From positions 1 through 36,619 of the forward strand of contig NZ_JAIUMC010000020.1 of the NCBI RefSeq assembly GCF_022565775.1: a stretch of 36,619 bases of DNA, read 5' to 3'. The notes beneath the pieces were generated by a model. It was not told the origin of the DNA. It saw only the letters and a list, made by a program, of their open reading frames with translations, and did no database searches. Position 1 is the stretch's first letter. Every line of letters starts with the position of its first letter. Made by a program: the position numbers and the translations under genes. Of this stretch, positions 8,176 through 16,300 are shown piece after piece. Origin of the DNA: Natronospirillum sp. (GTDB lineage: Bacteria > Pseudomonadota > Gammaproteobacteria > Pseudomonadales > Natronospirillaceae).

Positions 8176-8202
8176 TAAAGTTCCTGGTCATTTAGCCGAT
8201 GA
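8176..8202 (+). promoter_or_regulatory. Sigma-28 (FliA) promoter of the chemoreceptor gene
   Basis: TAAAGTTC, an 11-base spacer, then GCCGATGA match the flagellar sigma-28 consensus TAAAGTTT-N11-GCCGATAA at 14 of 16 positions with exact spacing. The gene downstream is a chemoreceptor, the expected class of target. The leader to the ATG at 8346 would be about 135 bases. Confidence 0.8.
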
Positions 8203-8345
8203 CGATAGAGCACAGCATGTTGTCCTGAATAGTTTCGGACTATGTTTCGGTTTGCGAGCATTGGCGGGCGCCAGGTGTTCAGACAAACGCCAGCAAGAGC
8301 CAAAACAATAACCCCGCAGTTCCTTTATAGGGTGTGAGACAGTTC

Positions 8346-10238
8346 ATGAAAAACCTCAGCTTTCGCCTAAAGCTAATGATCGTTCTTTTCGCCACTGTTG
8401 CCGGCTTGGTGATCTTGACGGCCGTTGCTTTGAATGGTCTTCGCATGCAGCAGGCGACCAACAATGAAGTCCAGCGACTGACTCTGGTGGGAAGCCAATC
8501 GGATACCATGGCTCTGAACGCCCTGCAGTTCCGGGAAAGGATGCGTGAACTGTCAGATGATACCCTGGGTGAATTTGAAGCGGACATAGAGGCCGAACAA
8601 ATCAGTGTTGTCGAACAGCGCGAAGTCGACCTGGAGCGCGTGGGCGATCCAATGGCTCGCATTGAACTTGAAGACTTCTATGAGGCTTATTCCGGCTTTC
8701 TGGAGATCGCTCTGACGCTGGCTCTTACCGAGCAGACTGTCGGCTTTCAGCGCACCACCGGCCTGCGCGGGCAACTGCTCGGGGCTGGCAATGAGCTTCA
8801 GGAAGCCGTTTCCTTTCTGTCCATGATTCGAGATGACCTGACAGCGTTGCGGGACGCCGAGATCAACTACCTGCTGGATGCCAATCAGGCCAACGGCGCT
8901 GCTCTGGACGAGGCCTACGACATTTTTCTGGATATGCTCGTGGGTCTGAGTCTGGATGACCGCTTTACCGACGAGCTCACGATCTATACGTCGGCCCTTG
9001 GTGACTACCGGGCGGCGGCTGGAGAACTGCGCAGCCTGCGTTCTGAACTGAGCCTGGTGATGATTAACCTGGACCAGCAGCAGGAAGTCGTGAACGAGGT
9101 GCTTGGGGAGCTCACTGCCAATGCCAGGGCAGAGGCGTCGGCCAGTTCGGCGCTAGCGATGGCCGGCCTCATGATCGGCAGCCTGGTCATTGGCGCCGTG
9201 GTGGTCGCTGTTGTGCTGTGGATTACCTTCAGTGTGCGAGGCTCACTGAAGCAGATCATGCATGATCTCAAGAAGGTGCAATCCGGCGACCTGACAGCGC
9301 GACTTTATGTGAACGAGGCACGAAACGATGAATTCGATCAATTGAGTTCAGCCGTCAACGGGATGACAGAGGGGCTCGGTGCGCTGGTGGCCGATGTGGT
9401 GCGCTCGGCCGATCAGTCGGCCCGAATGATTCAGGAGCTGACCCGCGAGATCGCCAGCCTCAACGAGAGCAACCAGCACGTCAATGAACAGACCGGCTCG
9501 GTGGCCGCCAGCACGGAAGAAATATCAGCCACTATTTCGGACATCTCCGAAACCACGCGGCAGCTGTCGGAACAGGCGGAAAAAACCTACGGCTCAGCTA
9601 CCAATGGCGCGAAAACCATCAATGACGCGCTCAACAGCCTGCGCGAAACAGGCACGGTGGTAGGTGAAATCGGCGAGAAGTTGAATCAACTGGGCGAATT
9701 GTCTGCCGACATCGATGGCGTGGTCGACATGATCAATGAGCTGGCCAGCCAGACCAATCTGCTGGCCTTGAATGCCGCTATTGAAGCAGCCCGGGCCGGC
9801 GATGCCGGGCGCGGATTTTCGGTGGTCGCCGAAGAAGTGAGAACACTGGCAGAGCGGACGGTAGATGCCACCGGACGCATCAACACCATCGTGGATACGA
9901 TCCAGTCGTCGTCGAAGTCTGCCATCGACACCATGGCCTCGGGCAGGAAACATCTTGAAGCCGTCGAGACCTATGGTCAGGAGGCCGAAACGGCCATGCA
10001 CGAGATCGAGTCAGACGCGCGTGAAAGTGCTACCGCCGCCGAGCAGATGTCGCATTCAGTGCAGGAGGTCTCCAAAGCCGCTCGCCAGATCAGCCAGGAC
10101 ATGGATGAAGTGGCACAGCGTGTACGCCATGACACCTCATCCATTCATACGGTCAATGACAATGCCAACCAGGTCGAAAAACTGTTGTCCGATCTGGATC
10201 AAAAGGCAGGCGCGTTCACTGTCGAGACCAGCGAATGA
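8346..10238 (+). CDS. Methyl-accepting chemotaxis protein (transmembrane chemoreceptor)
   Basis: The 630-residue receptor would sense a periplasmic signal and control CheA/CheW. It has a membrane helix at residues about 8-28, a mostly helical periplasmic domain of about 235 residues, a second membrane helix at about 267-292, a HAMP domain ([17 protein letters not shown] onward) and a long cytoplasmic coiled coil. The conserved signalling tip is at about residues 461-505 and includes [21 protein letters not shown] and [12 protein letters not shown] chose ATG 8346 because [10 protein letters not shown] is a normal receptor N-terminus; an in-frame GTG at 8334 is possible. No C-terminal CheR-docking pentapeptide is seen. 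The sigma-28 promoter upstream ties it to the flagellar regulon. Its last 23 bases overlap the convergent MFS gene. Confidence 0.93.
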   Translation: MKNLSFRLKLMIVLFATVAGLVILTAVALNGLRMQQATNNEVQRLTLVGSQSDTMALNALQFRERMRELSDDTLGEFEADIEAEQISVVEQREVDLERVGDPMARIELEDFYEAYSGFLEIALTLALTEQTVGFQRTTGLRGQLLGAGNELQEAVSFLSMIRDDLTALRDAEINYLLDANQANGAALDEAYDIFLDMLVGLSLDDRFTDELTIYTSALGDYRAAAGELRSLRSELSLVMINLDQQQEVVNEVLGELTANARAEASASSALAMAGLMIGSLVIGAVVVAVVLWITFSVRGSLKQIMHDLKKVQSGDLTARLYVNEARNDEFDQLSSAVNGMTEGLGALVADVVRSADQSARMIQELTREIASLNESNQHVNEQTGSVAASTEEISATISDISETTRQLSEQAEKTYGSATNGAKTINDALNSLRETGTVVGEIGEKLNQLGELSADIDGVVDMINELASQTNLLALNAAIEAARAGDAGRGFSVVAEEVRTLAERTVDATGRINTIVDTIQSSSKSAIDTMASGRKHLEAVETYGQEAETAMHEIESDARESATAAEQMSHSVQEVSKAARQISQDMDEVAQRVRHDTSSIHTVNDNANQVEKLLSDLDQKAGAFTVETSE

Positions 10239-11388
10239 AGCTGTAAAGCAATACCAGTGAAAGGCTGACGCAAAACAGGAAGGGCCCCAGTGATTCCAGG
10301 CTGGTGCGGGCGGCAATCGCACCGGCCAGCGCCGGCAGGGCCGCTGCGCCAAGCCCGGCCCCGGCCATTTGCATACCGATTGTATTGGTCACGTGGGTGC
10401 GCTCAATGCGCAACCTTGTGCCGGACACCATGGCCGGAAAAATCGGCGCATAGGCAAAGCCCGCCAGAGCCAGAGCGCCCAGACCCACCGCCGGCACCGG
10501 ACTCCACCAGAGCAATATCGCCGCCAGCAGGGCCAGGGTCAGGCCGATATAGACCATGGAATCGACCCCCAGGCGCCGCGCATAGAGACCCGCAGTAATT
10601 CGCCCCACGGTAAACATGGCCCAGTAGATACTGACCCAGAACCCGGCGCGCTCGATACTGATGCCGCGGCTTTCGGTCAGCAGCGAGAATGCCCACAGCC
10701 CGACGGACAGCTCGAGACCGCTGTAGATAAAGAACAGCAGCATGCACAACCAGGCCCTATGCTGGCCGAAAGTGGCCTTGAAACTGGCATCGGGTGTCGG
10801 CGCAGGCGCCTCTGCGGCGGCTTCCGGCACCCCGGTGTCCCAGAAGCGGGCGGTCAGCAGAAAACACAGGGCCAGCGCCAGCTGGCCGCCACCGACAACC
10901 CAGTAGCCGATTCTCCAGCTGTCGCCCAGTGTCAGGCCCATGGTCATGATCATCGGCCCCAGCGTCACGCCGACCCCAAAACTGGCGTGCAACCACTGCA
11001 TGACCCGGTCGCTGTGGTTGGCGGCCACATAGTTGTTGAGTCCGGCATCAATGGCTCCGGCACCGGCGCCCAGCAGGCTGCACAGCGGAACAATCATCCA
11101 CCACACCGGAATCACGGTAAACCCAAGCAGGGCCAGGGCAGTGGCGGTAACACTGGCGGTCAACAACAGCCCAATGCCGATTGCGCGCACGATGGCACCA
11201 CTGAAAAAGCTGGACAGCAGATAGCCACTGGTAAAACTGACCAGCAGCAAACCCAGAGCATCCAGAGGCTGTGCAAAGTCGCTGCGCATGAAGGGCCAGG
11301 CAACGCCGAGCAACCCATCCGGCAGACCGAGTGAAATAAAGGCAATGAAGGCCAGAGCAATCAGACCGACTGAGGGTGCGCGGGACAT
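10216..11388 (-). CDS. Major facilitator superfamily transporter
   Basis: The 390-residue inner-membrane protein shows about twelve helices in two halves, with [13 protein letters not shown] in the first helix and [16 protein letters not shown] in the fourth to fifth, a pattern close to the FucP/YfkF-like sugar or drug porter branch of MFS. A glycine-rich C-terminal half ([21 protein letters not shown]) follows. TGGAG lies 7 bases before the ATG at 11388. It is 92 bp downstream of the D-2-hydroxyacid dehydrogenase gene on the same strand, so it may be cotranscribed and could carry a hydroxy acid or related compound. That substrate is a guess from context. Confidence 0.88.
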   Translation of the reverse strand: MSRAPSVGLIALAFIAFISLGLPDGLLGVAWPFMRSDFAQPLDALGLLLVSFTSGYLLSSFFSGAIVRAIGIGLLLTASVTATALALLGFTVIPVWWMIVPLCSLLGAGAGAIDAGLNNYVAANHSDRVMQWLHASFGVGVTLGPMIMTMGLTLGDSWRIGYWVVGGGQLALALCFLLTARFWDTGVPEAAAEAPAPTPDASFKATFGQHRAWLCMLLFFIYSGLELSVGLWAFSLLTESRGISIERAGFWVSIYWAMFTVGRITAGLYARRLGVDSMVYIGLTLALLAAILLWWSPVPAVGLGALALAGFAYAPIFPAMVSGTRLRIERTHVTNTIGMQMAGAGLGAAALPALAGAIAARTSLESLGPFLFCVSLSLVLLYSFIRWSRQ

Positions 11389-11480
11389 GGCTGACTCCAG
11401 AGCGACACGATAAAGGCGGCTACTATACGGAGGAGAAAAGTGAGATGAAACCGCTTACGGGTGGATTTATCGTATTGAAC

Positions 11481-12443
11481 TCAGAGCAGACAGTGATCGC
11501 GCTGACCCTGCACAAACCGGTTCATATTGCCGATCGCCACCTCCATCAGCGTGGTGATGGCCTCTTCGCTGCTCCAGGCGATATGGGGTGTCAGCACCAG
11601 ATTGGTCTCTTCCCGGATGGCGAACAGTGGATTGTCGCGCCGGATAGGCTCCTGGCTGACCACATCCAGCGCCGCGCCGCCCAGATATCCGGAGCGCAGG
11701 GCGTTGACCAGATCCTGCTCGTTGACCAGCCCGCCTCGTGAAGCGTTGAGCAGCAGGGCGCCCGGTTTCATGCGCCCGAGCAGATCGGCGTTGACCATTT
11801 CGGTATTGTCTTCGGTCAGCGGGCAACACAGAATCAGGGCGTCCAGTTGGCTCAATTCGGTGTCAAAATCGGCATAACCCGGCCGCACGGTTTCAGCGCC
11901 AGGGCGATCCAGAAACAGGACTTCACTGCCGAAGCCGCGCAGCCGATCTGCAGTCCCCTGGCCGATGGTGCCGCGACCCAGAATACCGATGCGCATGGTG
12001 CGGATTTCCCGCACGGACGCGGAGCGCAGGGCAAAGTGCTCAGCGTCGGCCCAGTCGCCGCGGTCCTGCGCCCGGCGATAGTGTGTCTGCTGCCACGCCA
12101 GCCCGAGCAGGTGCGCGACGATCCATTCGGGCACTGCATTGCCCGCATAGCCTTGGACATTGCAAACATGGATACCCAGATCACGACAGGCCTCCAGATC
12201 GACATTGTTGACGCCGGTTGCCACCACCTGCACCAGTTGCAGTCTGGGGCTGGCGGCCAGCACCTCCCGATCCAGAACTACCTTGTTCACCACGGCAATA
12301 GTGGTCTCCTCCAGGCGCGAAATACGGTCTTCGAGCGCCGTGTTTTCCCAGCCTGACCAGGTATGCGGAAATTCGGGATCAGGCCAGCGGATGGACTCGG
12401 GGATGGTCCCCTGATCCAGAAAGGTGATCTGGTGCTGTGCCAT
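11481..12443 (-). CDS. D-2-hydroxyacid dehydrogenase, glycerate/hydroxypyruvate-reductase-like
   Basis: This is a cytoplasmic NAD(P)H-dependent enzyme that interconverts a 2-oxo acid and a D-2-hydroxy acid. The 320-residue length is normal. The Rossmann motif is GILGRGTIGQG at about residues 153-163, with an acidic D179 after the second strand suggesting NAD preference. The catalytic trio is visible: R236 in NASRGG, E265 in SQEP and H287 in TPHIAWSS. The closest named relatives are the glycerate dehydrogenases (hprA), but substrate choice among glycerate, glyoxylate and other acids cannot be fixed from motifs. Its ATG overlaps the tesA stop codon by one base (TGATG), so translational coupling to tesA is likely. 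Confidence 0.9.
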   Translation of the reverse strand: MAQHQITFLDQGTIPESIRWPDPEFPHTWSGWENTALEDRISRLEETTIAVVNKVVLDREVLAASPRLQLVQVVATGVNNVDLEACRDLGIHVCNVQGYAGNAVPEWIVAHLLGLAWQQTHYRRAQDRGDWADAEHFALRSASVREIRTMRIGILGRGTIGQGTADRLRGFGSEVLFLDRPGAETVRPGYADFDTELSQLDALILCCPLTEDNTEMVNADLLGRMKPGALLLNASRGGLVNEQDLVNALRSGYLGGAALDVVSQEPIRRDNPLFAIREETNLVLTPHIAWSSEEAITTLMEVAIGNMNRFVQGQRDHCLL

Positions 12444-13069
12444 CAGTTCTTCAGTTCCCCGGGCAGGATCGACCAGACGTTGTCCAGAATTCTCGGTTGT
12501 GCTTCGGCGCGCGGGTGAATGCCGTCTCCCTGCATGAGATCCGGATTCTCTGCTACGCTGTCCAGCATGAACGGCAAAAAATAATCCAGTTGGTTGGATT
12601 CGGCCAGCTCGCCGAACATGTTGAAAAAAGGTTCGGTGTAACGTGGCCCATAATTGGGAGGGATGCGTATCCCCAGCAGAATGACATCGGCTCCGGCGTC
12701 TTGAGACTGGTCGATCATGTCCTGCAGGCGACTGCGGATATCCGGGATATTCTGGCCCTGCAGGCCGTCATTGCCGCCCAGTTCAAGAATGACATAGTCG
12801 GGCTGGTAACGGTCCAGTAAACCGGGTAGGCGCTGTTGGCCCCCTCTGGTAGTTTCGCCGCTGATGCTGGCATTGATGACACTATGCCGGTTTTCAGAGA
12901 GGCGCTCTTCCAGCAGGCTGACCCAGCCCTGATCCGGATCGCTGAGACCGTACGCAGTGCTAAGGCTGTCGCCCATTACGAGCACCGTAGCAGCTTGCGC
13001 CGGGGCTGCCAGCAGACAGACCAGCACAAAAACACCAGGTTTCAACGAACGGATAAGCTCAGACACCAT
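12443..13069 (-). CDS. tesA: Periplasmic SGNH hydrolase TesA (acyl-CoA thioesterase I / lysophospholipase L1 / arylesterase)
   Basis: This is a secreted GDSL esterase of 208 residues with a signal peptide (VFVLVCLLAAPAQA, then ATVLVMGDSLS). All four SGNH blocks are visible: GDSLS (nucleophile serine), the block II glycine (SISGETT), GGND, and DGIH with the catalytic Asp-His pair. Known relatives hydrolyse acyl-CoA, lysophospholipids and aryl esters in the periplasm. The neighbourhood matches E. coli, where tesA is divergent from ybbA-ybbP. The start codon bases are shared with ybbA on the other strand (CATG at 13067-13070), so each promoter must lie within or beyond the other gene's coding region if both starts are right. 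Confidence 0.93.
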   Translation of the reverse strand: MVSELIRSLKPGVFVLVCLLAAPAQAATVLVMGDSLSTAYGLSDPDQGWVSLLEERLSENRHSVINASISGETTRGGQQRLPGLLDRYQPDYVILELGGNDGLQGQNIPDIRSRLQDMIDQSQDAGADVILLGIRIPPNYGPRYTEPFFNMFGELAESNQLDYFLPFMLDSVAENPDLMQGDGIHPRAEAQPRILDNVWSILPGELKN

Positions 13070-13793
13070 GACTCAAACAGCTCCCAATGCGTCAGATCAG
13101 ACTCTTCAGGCCGAATCCATGATAAAGGCGGAAGCACTTTGGCAGCGCGTGCCCACCCAGAGTGGAACCCTTGATATCCTGAAAGGGATCGATCTTGAAA
13201 TCAAGCTCGGGGAAAGTGTCGCCATCGTGGGTGCGTCAGGTTCCGGTAAAACTACGCTGCTGGGTATGCTGGCCGGGCTCGATACGCCCACCTCAGGGCG
13301 CGTATTGCTGGCCGGCAATGATCTGACCAAGATGAGTGAAGAAGAGCGTGCGCGCCTGCGCGGTCAGTATGTGGGCTTCGTATTCCAGAATTTCCAGTTG
13401 TTGCCCGCGCTCAGCGCCCTGGAGAATGTCATGCTGCCTCTCGAGTTGCGGCGCGACACCTCCGACCGTGAAACCGCCATGGCACTGCTGGACCAGGTGG
13501 GTCTCAGCGATCGGGCCACGCATTACCCGCGGCAGCTGTCCGGGGGTGAGCAGCAGCGGGTCGCGATAGCACGTGCCTTTGCCTCTCGGCCACCGATCCT
13601 TTTTGCCGATGAACCCACGGGCAACCTCGATACCGATACCGGTCGCAATATCGAGGAGCTGCTCTTTCAGCTCAACCGCGAGTATCAGACCACGCTGGTA
13701 CTGGTCACACATGATCACCAACTGGCTTCCCACTGTGCCCGAACCTGTGTCATGGAGGCCGGGTCACTGTATTCGGACAGGGCACCCAAATGA
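13068..13793 (+). CDS. ybbA: ABC transporter ATP-binding protein YbbA
   Basis: This is the ATPase subunit of a MacB/LolD-like ABC system. Walker A (GASGSGKTT), the signature LSGGEQQR, Walker B ([12 protein letters not shown]) and the switch histidine (VTHDH) are intact, and the [16 protein letters not shown] segment is typical of the LolD/MacB branch. From ATG 13068 the product is 241 residues; from ATG 13119 it would be 224, closer to the 228 of E. coli YbbA. Neither start has a strong ribosome site, so the N-terminal 17 residues are uncertain. It overlaps ybbP by ATGA, the usual sign of a coupled ATPase-permease pair. The transported substrate is not established for the family, though lipid or toxic compound release is often suggested. 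Confidence 0.92.
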   Translation: MTQTAPNASDQTLQAESMIKAEALWQRVPTQSGTLDILKGIDLEIKLGESVAIVGASGSGKTTLLGMLAGLDTPTSGRVLLAGNDLTKMSEEERARLRGQYVGFVFQNFQLLPALSALENVMLPLELRRDTSDRETAMALLDQVGLSDRATHYPRQLSGGEQQRVAIARAFASRPPILFADEPTGNLDTDTGRNIEELLFQLNREYQTTLVLVTHDHQLASHCARTCVMEAGSLYSDRAPK

Positions 13794-16264
13794 GTCTGAC
13801 CTGGCGCATGTTCTGGCGCGACTTTCGCGCCGGAGAACTGACCCTGTTGCTGGTATCCCTGGTGCTGGCGGTTACCGTGGTCACCAGTATCAGCATTTTT
13901 GCCGAACGCATCCGCAGTACCATTCTGACCGAGGCGGGCTCTCTGCTGGCGGCGGATTATGCCCTGCAGGGATCGCGCGAGATGAACCCCTCCTGGTTTG
14001 CCATCGCGGACGAACTGGGTCTGGAGCAGGCTCGGGTGGTCAGTTTTTCGTCGATGTTGTTTGGCGACACCGCGAACCGCCTGGGCTCCGTGCGGGCCGT
14101 TACGGACACCTACCCGCTGAAGGGCAGTCTGCAGGTTGCTGATGCACCGTTCGGAGAGCCGGAGTCGGTGCAGAGTGGCCCGCCACCTGGCGAAATCTGG
14201 CTGGCCTCCCGGCTGTTTCCATTGCTCGAGGTCGAGGTCGGAGACATGGTCGGTATCGGCGCCACTGATCTGCGAGTGAGCAAGGCTCTGATCTCTGAAC
14301 CGGACCAAACAGCGAGTCTGTTCAATGTCGAGCCGCGCGCCATGATCAATATGGCCGACCTCGATGCCACCCAGGCGATTCAACCGGGTAGTCGAGTCAC
14401 CTATCGCTGGTTGCTGGCAGGCCCTGATCTGGCTCATACCGAGTTGCGCAATGCCATTCGCAGTGAAAGAGAACCCCATTTTCAATGGCGCAGTGCCCGC
14501 CGTGCCAATGAAAGTGTCGGTGAAGCCCTCGATCGTGCCGAAAGCTTCCTGCTCCTGTCCGGCTCATTGGCCGTAATCCTGGCCGGGGTGGCGCTGGCCA
14601 TGTCGGCGCAACGCTATTCGGCCCGCCATGTTGACGGCGTGGCGCTGATGAAAACCGTCGGCTATACGCCAAACCAGATTCTGCGCATGTACGGGCTCGG
14701 GCTGTCACTGCTGGCCGTGGCCGGTATCGTTCTTGGACTGCTGCTGGGTGAAATTACCCATCAGGCGATCATCTTCCTGCTGGGCGATCTGCTGCCCTCC
14801 AACCTCGCCATGCATGACTGGCGCTCTTATGGCATGGGCGCTATCACCGGCTTTGTGGCGCTGATGGGCTTTGCCTGGCCACCTTTCTATCGGCTGCGTG
14901 ATGTACCACCGGTGAAAGTCATCCGCAGTGAGGTATTCCAGCGGCCCAAGCTGCTGTGGCAGGCCTGGGGCGCACTGGGCATCATGCTGATTGTGCTGTT
15001 GTACAGCGGCGACTGGCAGCTCACTCTGGTGATGGTCGGCGGCGGACTGGTCTGTATTTGGGGTGCCGGTCTGTTTGCCCGGGTACTGCTCTGGCTGCTG
15101 CGCCGCTATGGCAGTGAACTGGGCCGCACCTGGCGGCTGGGCCTGTCGAGTCTGCAGAGGCGCAGTCAGCAGAATGGGCTGCAGGTGGTCATTTTCGCCA
15201 TTGCCTTGATGCTGCTGTTTACCCTGACCATGATCCGGACTACTTTGCTGGCCGAATGGCAGCAACAACTGCCCGAAGACTCACCCAATCACTTCGTATA
15301 CAACGTGTTTGAAGACGACCTGGACAATCTCAATGCCTGGATGGATGACTATGCCAGCAATCGGTCACCCGCCTACCCGGTGACCCGAGGGCGCATGACG
15401 CTGGTGAACGACCAGACTGTGGATGATCTCAGCAGGGATCTGCCTGATCGCAACAATTACCGCCGCGAACTGAACATGACCTGGTCGCCGGATCTGGGGT
15501 CGGATAATCGGGTGGTGGCCGGAGGCTGGTGGGATGACTACGGCGAAGGTGATCTGAAAGTCTCGGTCGAGGAGGAGTTTGCGCGCAATATCGGTATCGA
15601 TATCGGCGATACGCTGCACTACAGCGTGGGTGGGCTGGATGTGAGTGCGGAAGTCACCAGCCTGCGCTCGCTGAACTGGGAGTCGTTCAACCCCAACTTC
15701 TACATGATCTTCAATCAGCCGCTGGAGGCCGGTGCGGGTGCCTTCTATTTGGTCAGCTTTTACCTGTCGCCTGAAGACAAACCGGCGCTGAATGAACTTG
15801 TGCGGTCCATTCCAACCCTGGCCGTGCTGGAGGTGGATACCCTGATCGAGCAGGTTCAGGACATCATCCGCAATGTGACCATTGCCATCGAGTTCATTCT
15901 GATACTGGTACTGGCTTCCGGCATGCTGGTGCTCATTGCAGGCATCCAGTCCAGTCTGGACGTCAGGTTCAGGGAAAGCGCCCTGCTGCGCACCATGGGG
16001 GCGCCGGCCGGACTGCTGCGGGGCACTCTGTGGATAGAATTCGGTGCGCTCGGCGCGCTGTCTGGCTTGCTGGGGGCGCTTGGCACTGAGGGCATTCTGT
16101 TCTATTTGCAGGGCAGTCTGTTCAATATGGAAACACGCTGGCATCCTATGCTCTGGCTGGTTGCTCCGGTGGTCGGTGGTGTGCTGATCGGCACCGTAGG
16201 TGTGCTGTCCACGCGCAAGGTCATTCACACACCACCCATGCAGGTGCTGCGCAACTGGCTCTGA
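13790..16264 (+). CDS. ybbP: ABC transporter permease YbbP (FtsX family)
   Basis: The 824-residue inner-membrane subunit pairs with YbbA. A first membrane helix (LTLLLVSLVLAVTVVTS) is followed by a long periplasmic domain. A first FtsX core then follows: LLLSGSLAVILAGVALAMSAQRY, then a conserved VALMKTVGYTPNQI cytoplasmic loop. A second periplasmic domain (about residues 490-690) and a second FtsX core at the C-terminus close it, with RESALLRTMGAP mirroring the first loop. The double FtsX layout and length match E. coli YbbP (about 800 residues). The ATG overlaps the ybbA stop. The outer-membrane peptidase-barrel gene follows after 36 bp and may share the transcript. Confidence 0.92.
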   Translation: MSLTWRMFWRDFRAGELTLLLVSLVLAVTVVTSISIFAERIRSTILTEAGSLLAADYALQGSREMNPSWFAIADELGLEQARVVSFSSMLFGDTANRLGSVRAVTDTYPLKGSLQVADAPFGEPESVQSGPPPGEIWLASRLFPLLEVEVGDMVGIGATDLRVSKALISEPDQTASLFNVEPRAMINMADLDATQAIQPGSRVTYRWLLAGPDLAHTELRNAIRSEREPHFQWRSARRANESVGEALDRAESFLLLSGSLAVILAGVALAMSAQRYSARHVDGVALMKTVGYTPNQILRMYGLGLSLLAVAGIVLGLLLGEITHQAIIFLLGDLLPSNLAMHDWRSYGMGAITGFVALMGFAWPPFYRLRDVPPVKVIRSEVFQRPKLLWQAWGALGIMLIVLLYSGDWQLTLVMVGGGLVCIWGAGLFARVLLWLLRRYGSELGRTWRLGLSSLQRRSQQNGLQVVIFAIALMLLFTLTMIRTTLLAEWQQQLPEDSPNHFVYNVFEDDLDNLNAWMDDYASNRSPAYPVTRGRMTLVNDQTVDDLSRDLPDRNNYRRELNMTWSPDLGSDNRVVAGGWWDDYGEGDLKVSVEEEFARNIGIDIGDTLHYSVGGLDVSAEVTSLRSLNWESFNPNFYMIFNQPLEAGAGAFYLVSFYLSPEDKPALNELVRSIPTLAVLEVDTLIEQVQDIIRNVTIAIEFILILVLASGMLVLIAGIQSSLDVRFRESALLRTMGAPAGLLRGTLWIEFGALGALSGLLGALGTEGILFYLQGSLFNMETRWHPMLWLVAPVVGGVLIGTVGVLSTRKVIHTPPMQVLRNWL

Positions 16265-16300
16265 CCCCGGAACCATGACACTTTAAGGAAGCAAGCCGGT

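Larger units (their letters stand above)
7967..8345. other. Divergent regulatory intergenic region (379 bp)
   Basis: No gene is seen here. The stretch holds the 14-bp inverted repeat (8111-8146), the sigma-28 promoter (8176-8202), a TACAAT hexamer at 8162-8167 that could be a housekeeping -10, and a small inverted repeat CTGTA-N5-TACAG at 8071-8085. The roughly 140 bases between the sigma-28 promoter and the chemoreceptor start show nothing further that I recognise. Confidence 0.7.

Noticed and set aside
11445..11741. Small plus-strand frame with a strong GGAGGAG upstream (11429-11435) and a TATAC hexamer
   Set aside because: Beyond the first dozen codons it only mirrors the 3' end of the dehydrogenase gene and encodes nothing recognisable. 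The purine run may be chance, though the strong ribosome-like site is worth remembering.
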